IMG/VR virus record: IMGVR_UViG_3300036398_002558
Coordinates: 1-53,809 of that record
Reading direction: 5' to 3' (one strand)
Origin: a virus
Length of the DNA stretch: 53,809 bases
The stretch's first letter is position 1; the number at the start of each line of letters is the position of its first letter. The translations under genes and the position numbers were made by a program. Shown piece by piece: positions 30,345 to 36,989 of the stretch. Below the pieces are notes generated by a model, which ran no database searches, had not been told where the DNA came from, and was given only the letters and a program-made list of their open reading frames with translations.

Positions 30345-30966
30345 TTTTCTTTTTCATCTCTTTGTACATTTGTTTTCTACTACTATTATATCTCTTTTTT
30401 GCTTTTTGATAATACGGGTTTGTCGTTATTGACTTTTTGTCTTCAGTATAAAAGTCTGTTGACTTTAAAGCTTCTAACATTCTTTGATAGACCGCATCTT
30501 CTGTAAGTTTGTCATTATATCTAAATATAACTAGAGCAATTCCTTGCTCTCTACAAAGCTCTATCTTTCTTTTATCTCTCTCAATAGATCTTTCAAAATC
30601 TTCTTTAGAATTAAAGAATCTACCAGTGTAATAAAAATGCTGTCGTCCATGATACTCTGCTCCTATTTTATATTTTGGACAGAATATATCAAGCTTTAGT
30701 CTTTCACCAACATGATATTCATTAATTATTTTTTCATTGGGCAATAGCTTTTGCATTATTGAGGTTAATGCAGCTTGTCCTCTAGACATTTTTCTATGCT
30801 TAGATTTAGCCCAAGAAAGACCTGATGACTGAATTTTCTTGTTCAAAAATGATAGGGTCCAACCAAGTTCTTTAGCTATTTCAGTTAAGGAAAGCGAAGA
30901 CTCCATCAAGAGATCTGTCATATACTCTATGTCATCTTCGTCGTATTTGGTTATATCCTTAGGCAT
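30328..30966 (-). CDS. HTH plus Vsr/DUF559-type endonuclease
   Basis: The 212-residue protein has a helix-turn-helix at the N-terminus (LSLTEIAKELGWTLSFLNKKIQSSG). A nuclease core follows, LKLDIFCPKYKIGAEYHGRQHF, with D, E and the HGxQH element of Vsr-like/DUF559 enzymes, then RKIELCREQGIALVIFRY. It could be a very-short-patch or homing-type endonuclease, free-standing in the replication region. The C-terminus is highly basic. It would nick or cut DNA at a specific site; no target is known. Confidence 0.7.
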   Translation of the reverse strand: MPKDITKYDEDDIEYMTDLLMESSLSLTEIAKELGWTLSFLNKKIQSSGLSWAKSKHRKMSRGQAALTSIMQKLLPNEKIINEYHVGERLKLDIFCPKYKIGAEYHGRQHFYYTGRFFNSKEDFERSIERDKRKIELCREQGIALVIFRYNDKLTEDAVYQRMLEALKSTDFYTEDKKSITTNPYYQKAKKRYNSSRKQMYKEMKKKNDKRR

Positions 30967-30967
30967 A

Positions 30968-31597
30968 TCACTGCCTATTCGTTATGCTAAACACCTTACC
31001 AAAATCTAGTATTGACATATCTGTCTTAGACCACACCTTAGAAGCTAGGGCAGAAGAAAGAACTGGACAGTCAAATATGCAGTAATCTAATTCAGATGAA
31101 TTATCTACAATTGAATCTACAATTGAATCAATTCTGTCATAAAAGTCATTATAAGGAACATGAATGATTTTTGAATTAATTCCAATAATATTTTGTATGT
31201 TCTTTTTTTCATGAAAAGTTACAACAATATTTTTACTGTACCTAATATAGAAATTAATAAAACTTTCAAAAGCTACCTTATTATTTGTAAACATGTTCTC
31301 AAAAACTCCAGCATCATAGACTGTTGAGTTTGACAGTTGTGGAATATTGTTGACATCAATTCCAGATGTCGGACTAAAGATATAGTCTGGTAGCGCCTTA
31401 AAAAAGTTCTTGTCATTTAAAGACAAAGTGTTTTGCACTGCTTTAGTAAAATACTTTGGTGGTCTCTTCTCTGCTGGCATTCTACCAGAAGCCACCATTA
31501 AAGCAGACTTAGGAAAGGAAACGTAACCAAACCTATTTTTATTTGACATTAAGTATGTTAGGTCTATAATGCTTTCTTTAAAATTTTTAACAATCAT
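30968..31597 (-). CDS. Possible GT-D-fold glycosyltransferase
   Basis: The start is ATG 31597 (MIVKNFKESIIDLTYL), overlapping the upstream stop as ATGA; an earlier start would run into that gene. The end, YCIFDCPVLSSALASKVWSKTDMSILDFGKVFS, resembles the GT-D fold (a glycine-poor loop then a D-x-G metal site), and the middle KIIHVPYNDFYDRID suits a donor site. It follows a family 2 transferase and probably acts in the same pathway. The assignment is tentative. Confidence 0.4.
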   Translation of the reverse strand: MIVKNFKESIIDLTYLMSNKNRFGYVSFPKSALMVASGRMPAEKRPPKYFTKAVQNTLSLNDKNFFKALPDYIFSPTSGIDVNNIPQLSNSTVYDAGVFENMFTNNKVAFESFINFYIRYSKNIVVTFHEKKNIQNIIGINSKIIHVPYNDFYDRIDSIVDSIVDNSSELDYCIFDCPVLSSALASKVWSKTDMSILDFGKVFSITNRQ

Positions 31598-32304
31598 ACA
31601 AGCTCCAATGTTTGTTGTCCAAATACACCCCATGGTATAAGAACTGGTTCTTTATCTAAAATAGATTGTAGGTGAATTATATTATGGAACTCACCTTTAT
31701 CTAAGGTCATGTATCTTTCATATTTAGACTGTTTATCTTCATCTTTTATGTAACCCATATGCTGCATTACAAAAGGGTTTTCAAACCAATAGTTTCTACT
31801 TCTAACCCAAGACTCTACGTATGTAGGCTCTGATCCGCAAGCCAATCTTTTATCTCTGTAAACACCATCTTTAGCAAATCTGAAAATTCTAAAAGTATTA
31901 TGAGGTGCCCACATTTTATCAACCCTATAAGATGTTGAATTCCACATTTCATATCGTCTAACATTAGCAACATCAAATGGAGACTTAGTTAAAACATCAC
32001 CTATTGATTCGTTTGTTTTTGTATATAACTTTTCGTCAGCATCTATAGCAACAATCCAGTCTCCTGGCTTTGCGTGATTTGACAGGTTTTTCCAAGCTTC
32101 GCTTCTTAGCATTCCTTCATGCTTTGTGAATAAAACCTCTTCTGTTTTATAAACCTGCGCATATCCAGAAGCTATCTCTGCAGTATCGTCAGTAGAACAG
32201 TCATCTGTAAATATTATTTTATCTACTTGAGTAGATAATCTTTTTAAGACATCTTCAAGATATCTATTTTCTTCGTTTCTCGCTACCATAACAGCGTAGA
32301 TCAT
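31594..32304 (-). CDS. Glycosyltransferase family 2-like
   Basis: The start is ATG 32304 (MIYAVMVARNEENRYLEDVL), with GGAG upstream. MVARNEENRYLEDVL, IIFTDDCSTDDTAEI and WIVAIDADEK supply the nucleotide-sugar pocket and the DxD metal site of family 2 inverting transferases. It lies 15 bases after a strong hairpin and overlaps the next gene as ATGA. It may be part of a second, smaller glycan set. The acceptor is unknown. Confidence 0.75.
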   Translation of the reverse strand: MIYAVMVARNEENRYLEDVLKRLSTQVDKIIFTDDCSTDDTAEIASGYAQVYKTEEVLFTKHEGMLRSEAWKNLSNHAKPGDWIVAIDADEKLYTKTNESIGDVLTKSPFDVANVRRYEMWNSTSYRVDKMWAPHNTFRIFRFAKDGVYRDKRLACGSEPTYVESWVRSRNYWFENPFVMQHMGYIKDEDKQSKYERYMTLDKGEFHNIIHLQSILDKEPVLIPWGVFGQQTLELV

Positions 32305-32322
32305 TTTAATCTCCAATTGATA

Positions 32323-32359
32323 AAGGGTAAGAGGAAGCGATAAACCTCCTCTTACCCTT
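32323..32359 (-). terminator. Perfect 13-bp hairpin between operons
   Basis: AAGGGTAAGAGGA (32323-32335) and TCCTCTTACCCTT (32347-32359) form a perfect stem. It follows the gene at 32371 on the minus strand. The T run is weak, so it may attenuate rather than stop transcription. Confidence 0.65.
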
Positions 32360-32370
32360 GAACAGTAATA

Positions 32371-32553
32371 CTAGGCTTCGATTTGCTTGTGGGCTTCGAC
32401 TGCTGGAATTCTCTCAACATCTGTTGTCTTAAGAATTACTTCTCCTCGCACATTTCTGCGCCCATTGGCTAGCTTCTCGGCGTCGCTCTTGCTGTTTGCC
32501 TTGACTAGTGTTACAGTTTCTACTGTAAAGTATTTGAACTTGTTCTCTGACAT
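32371..32553 (-). CDS. Small protein, 60 aa, with distinct codon use
   Basis: The protein (MSENKFKYFTVETVTLVKAN...) is a short beta-hairpin-plus-helix with KSDAEKLANGRR. Its codons end in C or G far more often (AAC, AAG, GAG, GCC, ATC) than surrounding genes. It stands directly before a perfect hairpin. These features, like those of the gene at 20693, fit a small, strongly expressed protein. No family is recognised. Confidence 0.6.
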   Translation of the reverse strand: MSENKFKYFTVETVTLVKANSKSDAEKLANGRRNVRGEVILKTTDVERIPAVEAHKQIEA

Positions 32554-32565
32554 ATTGTTCCTTTT

Positions 32566-32970
32566 TTAATTTGTTGGATAATGGATAGATATATAGTCTA
32601 TAGCATCTTGCAGGTTGTTTGCAAGTTTGGTTGCCATATATTTCATATATGGTCGATCTTTATTTTGAGTAGAGCACATGACTACACAAGGTTGGTCATG
32701 CATTTTGGCCCAAGCCATTTCAAAATCTGTTCCTATGTAAGCCCTATCTTCTAGTAGATATTCTACTAAAATTAAATCTGACTTTTTCTGCATGAACAAA
32801 TTTTTTTGAACAATTTCATCGGGTGTCATATCTGATTCTTCTGGAATAGAAGTTGGATCGTATATTTTATATCCCAAAAACTTGAGGTTTTCTGTTGCAG
32901 ATTTACGCCAACCCTTGGCGTAGTCTCCAACATAGTCCATAGCTCCAGCTAAATAAACTGTAATGCTCAT
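32566..32970 (-). CDS. Nucleoside 2-deoxyribosyltransferase-like
   Basis: The start is ATG 32970 (MSITVYLAGAMDYVGDYAKGW), overlapping the upstream stop as ATGA; the frame is open two codons further. YLAGAMDYV...WRKSATENLKFLG, then SDLILVEYLLEDRAYIGTDFEMAWA (catalytic Glu) and PCVVM match the Rossmann-like fold of nucleoside deoxyribosyltransferases, which swap bases on deoxynucleosides. It fits a salvage role with the dNTP genes nearby. The substrate is unproven. Confidence 0.65.
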   Translation of the reverse strand: MSITVYLAGAMDYVGDYAKGWRKSATENLKFLGYKIYDPTSIPEESDMTPDEIVQKNLFMQKKSDLILVEYLLEDRAYIGTDFEMAWAKMHDQPCVVMCSTQNKDRPYMKYMATKLANNLQDAIDYISIHYPTN

Positions 32971-33371
32971 ACTGGCCAATGATACTCTAAATCTGATGGT
33001 TCGTCAAAGAACTGTGAATAATACTCGTAATCTTTTCTTAGAAGATTAGATCTATGCGATTTATGAAAATCTATGCCACCAAACCAATGGGGGAGTATGA
33101 TATTTTTATGATCAACTTCTTCAAACTTCATATTATTTTTATAACCACGATCTATCCACTCTAAGATAGTGTAGTTCTGATATAGCTTTAGCGCTTCTTC
33201 GTACCCTGTCCACATGCGAGTGACAGGATGGTTACGCCAACCTTTAGTAGGCGTTCTTTCGAGTAATATATTAAGAACTTGAAATGTTTCAACACGTTGT
33301 TTTCCTAACCGACGATAGTCTAATACTTTTACTGACTCTACAAAATCTGGGTATGGTAGAAATGTTTGCAT
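32967..33371 (-). CDS. Endonuclease V / pyrimidine-dimer glycosylase-like (Pyr_excise)
   Basis: The 134-residue protein begins MQTFLPYPDFVESVKVLDYR and continues RRLGKQRVETFQVL, with WRNHPVTRMWTGYE and later LPHWFGGIDFHKSHRSNLLRKD. This MQTFLP...LDxxRLGKQRVE family is annotated as pyrimidine-dimer DNA glycosylase-like and would repair UV damage. It contains the only in-frame CGG in the window not tied to a frameshift (33309-33311, CGT CGG TTA). Here the conserved RRLGKQR requires Arg, and a skip would give an immediate TAG. The first half uses CGT, CGC and CGG instead of the AGA favoured elsewhere, so recent transfer is likely. Confidence 0.65.
   Translation of the reverse strand: MQTFLPYPDFVESVKVLDYRRLGKQRVETFQVLNILLERTPTKGWRNHPVTRMWTGYEEALKLYQNYTILEWIDRGYKNNMKFEEVDHKNIILPHWFGGIDFHKSHRSNLLRKDYEYYSQFFDEPSDLEYHWPV
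33309..33311 (-). other. In-frame CGG apparently read as Arg (exception)
   Basis: The frame reads TAT CGT CGG TTA GGA. The conserved YRRLGKQR needs Arg, and skipping the C would read GGT TAG. It is the only CGG followed by T among 13. Confidence 0.7.
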
Positions 33372-33772
33372 TATTTTTCTTTCTTGAACTCGGTGAAAGT
33401 TTTATCTCCAACACCATAATACTCTCTTGCTAGTCCAGAAGCAACTATGTCCGTATTTAAACATGCTCCTGCTTCATTCCATACTCTAGCAAGAACTCTT
33501 CCATATTTCTCGTTCTTATCAATAATTGTTTCAATTTTTACTTTATGATTTGCTGCTGTCAACCATTGATCAGTAAACTCTTTAGCAGCTAAGCCCATCT
33601 TCTTTTCTTCAATATTAGAAGTTCTGCTCTCTGGGGTATTAACGCCATAAAGACGAACTCTTCCCTTCTTAAGGGTGTCAAATCCCAAGTCAATAACAAT
33701 ATCAAATGTATCGCCATCAACTACCTTTTTAACTTCTGCGTTATATATCCAGGGGTTTAATTTATCTGTCAT
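33371..33772 (-). CDS. Staphylococcal-nuclease-like (thermonuclease) protein
   Basis: The 133-residue protein has VKKVVDGDTFDIVIDLG (first Asp), RVRLYGVNTPESRT (catalytic Arg and Asp/Glu-binding loop) and EKYGRVLARVWNEAG (second catalytic Arg), in the order of SNase. No signal peptide is visible, so it acts in the cytoplasm, perhaps to break host DNA for reuse of nucleotides. The stop and the next start overlap as TAATG. Confidence 0.75.
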   Translation of the reverse strand: MTDKLNPWIYNAEVKKVVDGDTFDIVIDLGFDTLKKGRVRLYGVNTPESRTSNIEEKKMGLAAKEFTDQWLTAANHKVKIETIIDKNEKYGRVLARVWNEAGACLNTDIVASGLAREYYGVGDKTFTEFKKEK

Positions 33773-33773
33773 T

Positions 33774-34577
33774 TTAATCTCTTTCTATTCCAAAATGGTC
33801 ACATGCTTTTCTAAAAATTTCTCTACTAATTGGAAAGTATTTATCAACCTCACTAATACCTTCGTTTGGTCTTGGTGTAGATGCATGCCAACTGTGACCT
33901 ATCGACACTGTGCCGTCATAAACAACATTGTATCCCAAGTGTCTTGCAAAATATGCGCACCAAGTTTCTTCGTAGTAATGAGGCGTTGGAAGAAACGCAC
34001 CTTTAGCTTCTGGGTGTATTTTTTTATATTCTGGATGATTGGTCATTTCATCCCACACATCTCTTCTAACAAAAAAAGCTGAACCAAAAACTGTTACACA
34101 ATTTATTCTATCCTTAAACATTGTGTCTTCTTTATCCTCCAGCATCCACCCTCTTATAACTGGATTGGAGCCAGTTCCCACAACTCCTGCGTGTGTTATT
34201 CTTCCGGATTCGTCTCTTTGTTTTACGCCAAGAATATGAACACTACGATCTTCATCAAAAATCTCTTGCACTCTTTGCACATCCGAAGAAGTCATCCATA
34301 TGTCTCCGTTTAAAAGAGCGACTATATCTGAATTGCATCTACTGGCCATATCATTGCAGGCTGCAGAATATCCTATATTGTTTCTTAAGTATAAATTATC
34401 TATCTGATAATTGTGAGAATTTGATCTCATAAAATCAACAAAGGAATCTGTTGATCCATTGTCTGTTATATATAACTTCCAAACTTTTTCAACACTATCT
34501 AAATCAGAATGAAGAGTATCCATCATTCGTTTTAATAAGGGTGCTGAGTTGTAATTAACAACACAAAGGTCTATCAT
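33774..34577 (-). CDS. Glycosyltransferase family 2-like
   Basis: The 267-residue protein starts MIDLCVVNYNSAPLLKRMMD. YITDNGSTDSFVDFMRSN and NSDIVALLNGDIWMT give the donor pocket and metal site (NGD replacing DxD, as in rhamnosyltransferase-like members). GAFLPTPHYYEETWCAYFARHLGYNVVY forms the acceptor side. It is the third separate sugar-transfer gene in this part of the window. The substrate is unknown. Confidence 0.75.
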   Translation of the reverse strand: MIDLCVVNYNSAPLLKRMMDTLHSDLDSVEKVWKLYITDNGSTDSFVDFMRSNSHNYQIDNLYLRNNIGYSAACNDMASRCNSDIVALLNGDIWMTSSDVQRVQEIFDEDRSVHILGVKQRDESGRITHAGVVGTGSNPVIRGWMLEDKEDTMFKDRINCVTVFGSAFFVRRDVWDEMTNHPEYKKIHPEAKGAFLPTPHYYEETWCAYFARHLGYNVVYDGTVSIGHSWHASTPRPNEGISEVDKYFPISREIFRKACDHFGIERD

Positions 34578-34831
34578 ATTTTTGTCCTAACTATTTCGTA
34601 AGCGTCTTTAGGGTTAAGGCCTGCATCTATTAAAGATAGATACTGTTGTATGGCATTTGTTAAGTCTTCTTCAAAAAAGAATTCTTTAAGTCTGTTTCCA
34701 AACTTTGATGGATCTGATTCTGTATCTACGGTGTGATTTTTCTTAGGCTTTGAGTATTTCAGTGCTGTATACATTCCGCACAAAGCTGATACAAAAATTA
34801 ATGTTTTAGTTCCAGTCTTCATCATCATCAT
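34574..34831 (-). CDS. Membrane-anchored small protein, 85 aa
   Basis: Four in-frame ATG codons occur in a row at 34820-34831, inside the end of the upstream gene, so the exact start is uncertain. A hydrophobic segment (TLIFVSALCGMYTAL) follows, then a basic stretch and an acidic/amphipathic helix (FGNRLKEFFFEEDLTNAIQQYLSLIDAG). A single N-terminal anchor with a cytoplasmic helical tail is likely. The stop overlaps the transferase start as ATGA. The function is unknown. Confidence 0.5.
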   Translation of the reverse strand: MMMMKTGTKTLIFVSALCGMYTALKYSKPKKNHTVDTESDPSKFGNRLKEFFFEEDLTNAIQQYLSLIDAGLNPKDAYEIVRTKI

Positions 34832-35051
34832 TCATATAAGAAGGGTCAAAATAATTTTGCTCTACGTTAGACCTAATAAAAGCTGCGATTTCTATATATT
34901 GTTGTTTAGTATCTTTATCTTCTTCTTTTTTGGATAAAGATTCAAATACTTCAGCAGCTGCTATAAACCAATCTGCTGTAGCAACTAAATAAGACTCGTG
35001 TGGCTTAAGTCTAATGTTTACTTTCTTTTTTGAATTTAATTTCTTACTCAT
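34806..35051 (-). CDS. Hypothetical helical protein, 81 aa
   Basis: A basic start (MSKKLNSKKKVNIRLKPHES) is followed by an amphipathic helix (YLVATADWFIAAAEVFESLSKKEED) and an acidic end (YMNDDDEDWN). It overlaps both neighbours. No motif is recognised. Confidence 0.55.
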   Translation of the reverse strand: MSKKLNSKKKVNIRLKPHESYLVATADWFIAAAEVFESLSKKEEDKDTKQQYIEIAAFIRSNVEQNYFDPSYMNDDDEDWN

Positions 35052-35241
35052 TTTCTTCTTCTACTTTATAGACACAAAGATCATTTGTGTCTGGTTCAAA
35101 TGTAACAAATAATATTTTTTTTGTATTTGGATCTACACCAGCTGGTGGTGGAGATTCTACTGCTATTTTTTTAGATGAACAACCATAAACCTGGCTGACA
35201 CCTTCGTATACTACTATATAATTAAGCTTTGATGCTGGCAT
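35044..35241 (-). CDS. Hypothetical protein, 65 aa
   Basis: A small beta-rich protein (KLNYIVVYEGVSQVYGCSSK; KKILFVTFEPDTNDLCVYKVEEE) with two cysteines. It shares one base with the upstream stop and overlaps the next gene by eight bases, so it is translated within the nucleotide-metabolism run. No family is recognised. Confidence 0.5.
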   Translation of the reverse strand: MPASKLNYIVVYEGVSQVYGCSSKKIAVESPPPAGVDPNTKKILFVTFEPDTNDLCVYKVEEENE

Positions 35242-35702
35242 TATACGCTTTCTTTTTCTATTTCCACTACTTCAATGGAAGCTTTGTCAAAATATTCTTT
35301 TATTCTAGGCCAATCTTTATAGTTAGAGTCTTTAAAACAAACTACTTTTTTGATCGTTGTATTACATATTAGCTTAGCGCAGCCGAAACAGGGTGGTCCA
35401 TTAACATAAATTTTTTCTGGTTCCGAACTGTAATCACAGTGTATTATAGCGTTTTGTTCGGCGTGTACTGATATACAATTATCGTATACGGAACCATTTA
35501 GACTATCTTGTTGGAGCCTTGGACAGCCACCATCTTTACAGTGCTTATAATTCTTGGGTCCACCATTGTATCCAAAACCAACTATATGTCCGTGTTTATC
35601 CAAAAGTACAGCTGCATACTGCTTTTTTCCGCACGTAGAAAATATATTAGCAGCGGTTCTACATAGCTCCATATATTGGAGATCTTTTTTTGTGATACTC
35701 AT
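35241..35702 (-). CDS. Deoxycytidylate (dCMP) deaminase
   Basis: The 153-residue protein has the zinc and catalytic motif SVHAEQNAII (HAE) and PPCFGCAKLI (PCxxC) of the cytidine/deoxycytidylate deaminase family. N-terminal GFGYNGGPKN and a cysteine-rich insert (HCKDGGCPRLQQ) are typical of phage dCMP deaminases. It makes dUMP from dCMP, the substrate of the ThyX encoded just upstream. The spacing between the two is filled by a 53-residue membrane protein. Confidence 0.85.
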   Translation of the reverse strand: MSITKKDLQYMELCRTAANIFSTCGKKQYAAVLLDKHGHIVGFGYNGGPKNYKHCKDGGCPRLQQDSLNGSVYDNCISVHAEQNAIIHCDYSSEPEKIYVNGPPCFGCAKLICNTTIKKVVCFKDSNYKDWPRIKEYFDKASIEVVEIEKESV

Positions 35703-35860
35703 ATCAAATATAATATTAAACCAGAAAAAAATCCAACAATAAGCGACAATACTATTAAAATATATTTAGTATTTTTATCTGTTTCTTCCCTAATTGAATT
35801 ATTAAGTGAACAAATCCAATTAATTAACAAAGCAAATATGAGTAAAGAAATAAACTGCAT
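35699..35860 (-). CDS. 53-aa two-helix membrane protein between thyX and dCMP deaminase
   Basis: The ATG at 35858-35860 overlaps the ThyX stop as TAATG. The TGA at 35699-35701 overlaps the dCMP deaminase start as ATGA. The product (MQFISLLIFALLINWICSLN...TKYILIVLSLIVGFFSGLIL) has two hydrophobic helices with a short polar loop (NNSIREETDKN). The exact fit between two enzymes supports translation. A holin, a metabolic membrane helper or a small exclusion protein are all possible. Confidence 0.6.
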   Translation of the reverse strand: MQFISLLIFALLINWICSLNNSIREETDKNTKYILIVLSLIVGFFSGLILYLI

Positions 35861-36627
35861 TACTTAGATCCTATTAGACATGAGAGAGAAACTGGATAAA
35901 CAGGCTGTACCAACCTATAAACTGCATCAGCGTAGTGTTGTATTTCTACCTGCGACTCTTCTGCCATTCTTTGCGATAGGAACAACGCTACAGACTGAAG
36001 ACTGCACGACCATCTATAAATGACATTTAATGAGTACGCAGGCAAAAATAATCTAGCTTGTTCAGGAGCTATTCCATTATCCATAGCCATCTTGTAAAGA
36101 GCTTCGCCAGACTCAATATATCTTCTTAGTTCAGTTGTAAAAACAGAACCTGTCCAAGGACCAACTAATCCAGAAGAACCTTGTTTTTTATCTTCTGAAG
36201 CCATTCTCCACTCATCTGGTTCAGGAACATAAAAGTCTGGTTCCATAGTTATATATCTTCTTGAAGATTCGTTCCACGCATCCATTGTGTGATCAGAACC
36301 AACAACATACTTCCAATGCTGTCTAGCAACCATAAGTGGAGCTTTAAACTCAAAGGTCATAAAAGCGTGTCTAAATGGTGACATATGATTTTCTCTTGCG
36401 AGAAAGTTGATCAGTCTTGCGTCTTGTGTCGTAAGTTCATTTGTTCTATTTTCTTTTGCAAAAGACGCTCTCGCTGCATTTACTACGGAAATATCACTAC
36501 CCATATAGTCTACAAGTCTTACGTAACCATTATTTAGGACTTTGATTGTACCCTCGTTCTCTGTAAGTGTTTCCTTACTAACAACATCTGGTTCTATTAC
36601 TTTCATTTCTATAAAATCATTCTTCAT
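35860..36627 (-). CDS. thyX: Flavin-dependent thymidylate synthase (ThyX)
   Basis: The start is taken at ATG 36627 (MKNDFIEMKV); an earlier ATG is in frame at 36651 and cannot be excluded. MSPFRHAFMTFEFKAPLMVARQHWKYV followed by DAWNESSRRY is the ThyX signature (RHRxxSxNExSxRY variant, here RQHWKYVVGSD...NESSRRY) that binds FAD and dUMP. QARLFLPAYSLNVIYRWSCSLQSV supplies the rest of the site. The enzyme makes dTMP from dUMP without DHFR. Neighbours provide dUMP (dCMP deaminase) and dNDPs/dNTPs (class II reductase). Confidence 0.85.
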   Translation of the reverse strand: MKNDFIEMKVIEPDVVSKETLTENEGTIKVLNNGYVRLVDYMGSDISVVNAARASFAKENRTNELTTQDARLINFLARENHMSPFRHAFMTFEFKAPLMVARQHWKYVVGSDHTMDAWNESSRRYITMEPDFYVPEPDEWRMASEDKKQGSSGLVGPWTGSVFTTELRRYIESGEALYKMAMDNGIAPEQARLFLPAYSLNVIYRWSCSLQSVALFLSQRMAEESQVEIQHYADAVYRLVQPVYPVSLSCLIGSK

Positions 36628-36988
36628 AATCGTCACCTGTTTCATAATCATCTGTGTCTATGTCATCATACATCATATCAACATAGGAATCTAGATCTAT
36701 GTCTTTGTACTTATTTACTATCATATCTTGAAGGTCTTCTGAAAACGTATAAATATCATCTATAGAATCTGCAATGTCTTTTTCTATTGAAAATTCAGGG
36801 TCTAATATAAGATCAATAACTATATCATTAATATATATAGATGTATGATTTAAAGATTGTATTATATTTAAATATTTTTTTATATGTTCTATTTTTTCTT
36901 CGTTAACTATTTTTTCAACGTTTTCTATTTTTTCGTTTTTAGCTATTTCAGAAAAGATTTTATCAATATCATCTTCAAAATCGCCCAT
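36617..36988 (-). CDS. Very acidic protein, 123 aa
   Basis: The protein is Asp/Glu/Ile-rich throughout (DIDLDSYVDMMYDDIDTDDYETGDDYEE at the end). It has no cysteine and no membrane segment. The charge pattern is like DNA-mimic or chaperone-type regulatory proteins. It lies between the ribonucleotide reductase (one-base gap) and ThyX. The function is unknown; it might regulate or stabilise one of these enzymes. Confidence 0.5.
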   Translation of the reverse strand: MGDFEDDIDKIFSEIAKNEKIENVEKIVNEEKIEHIKKYLNIIQSLNHTSIYINDIVIDLILDPEFSIEKDIADSIDDIYTFSEDLQDMIVNKYKDIDLDSYVDMMYDDIDTDDYETGDDYEE

Positions 36989-36989
36989 G

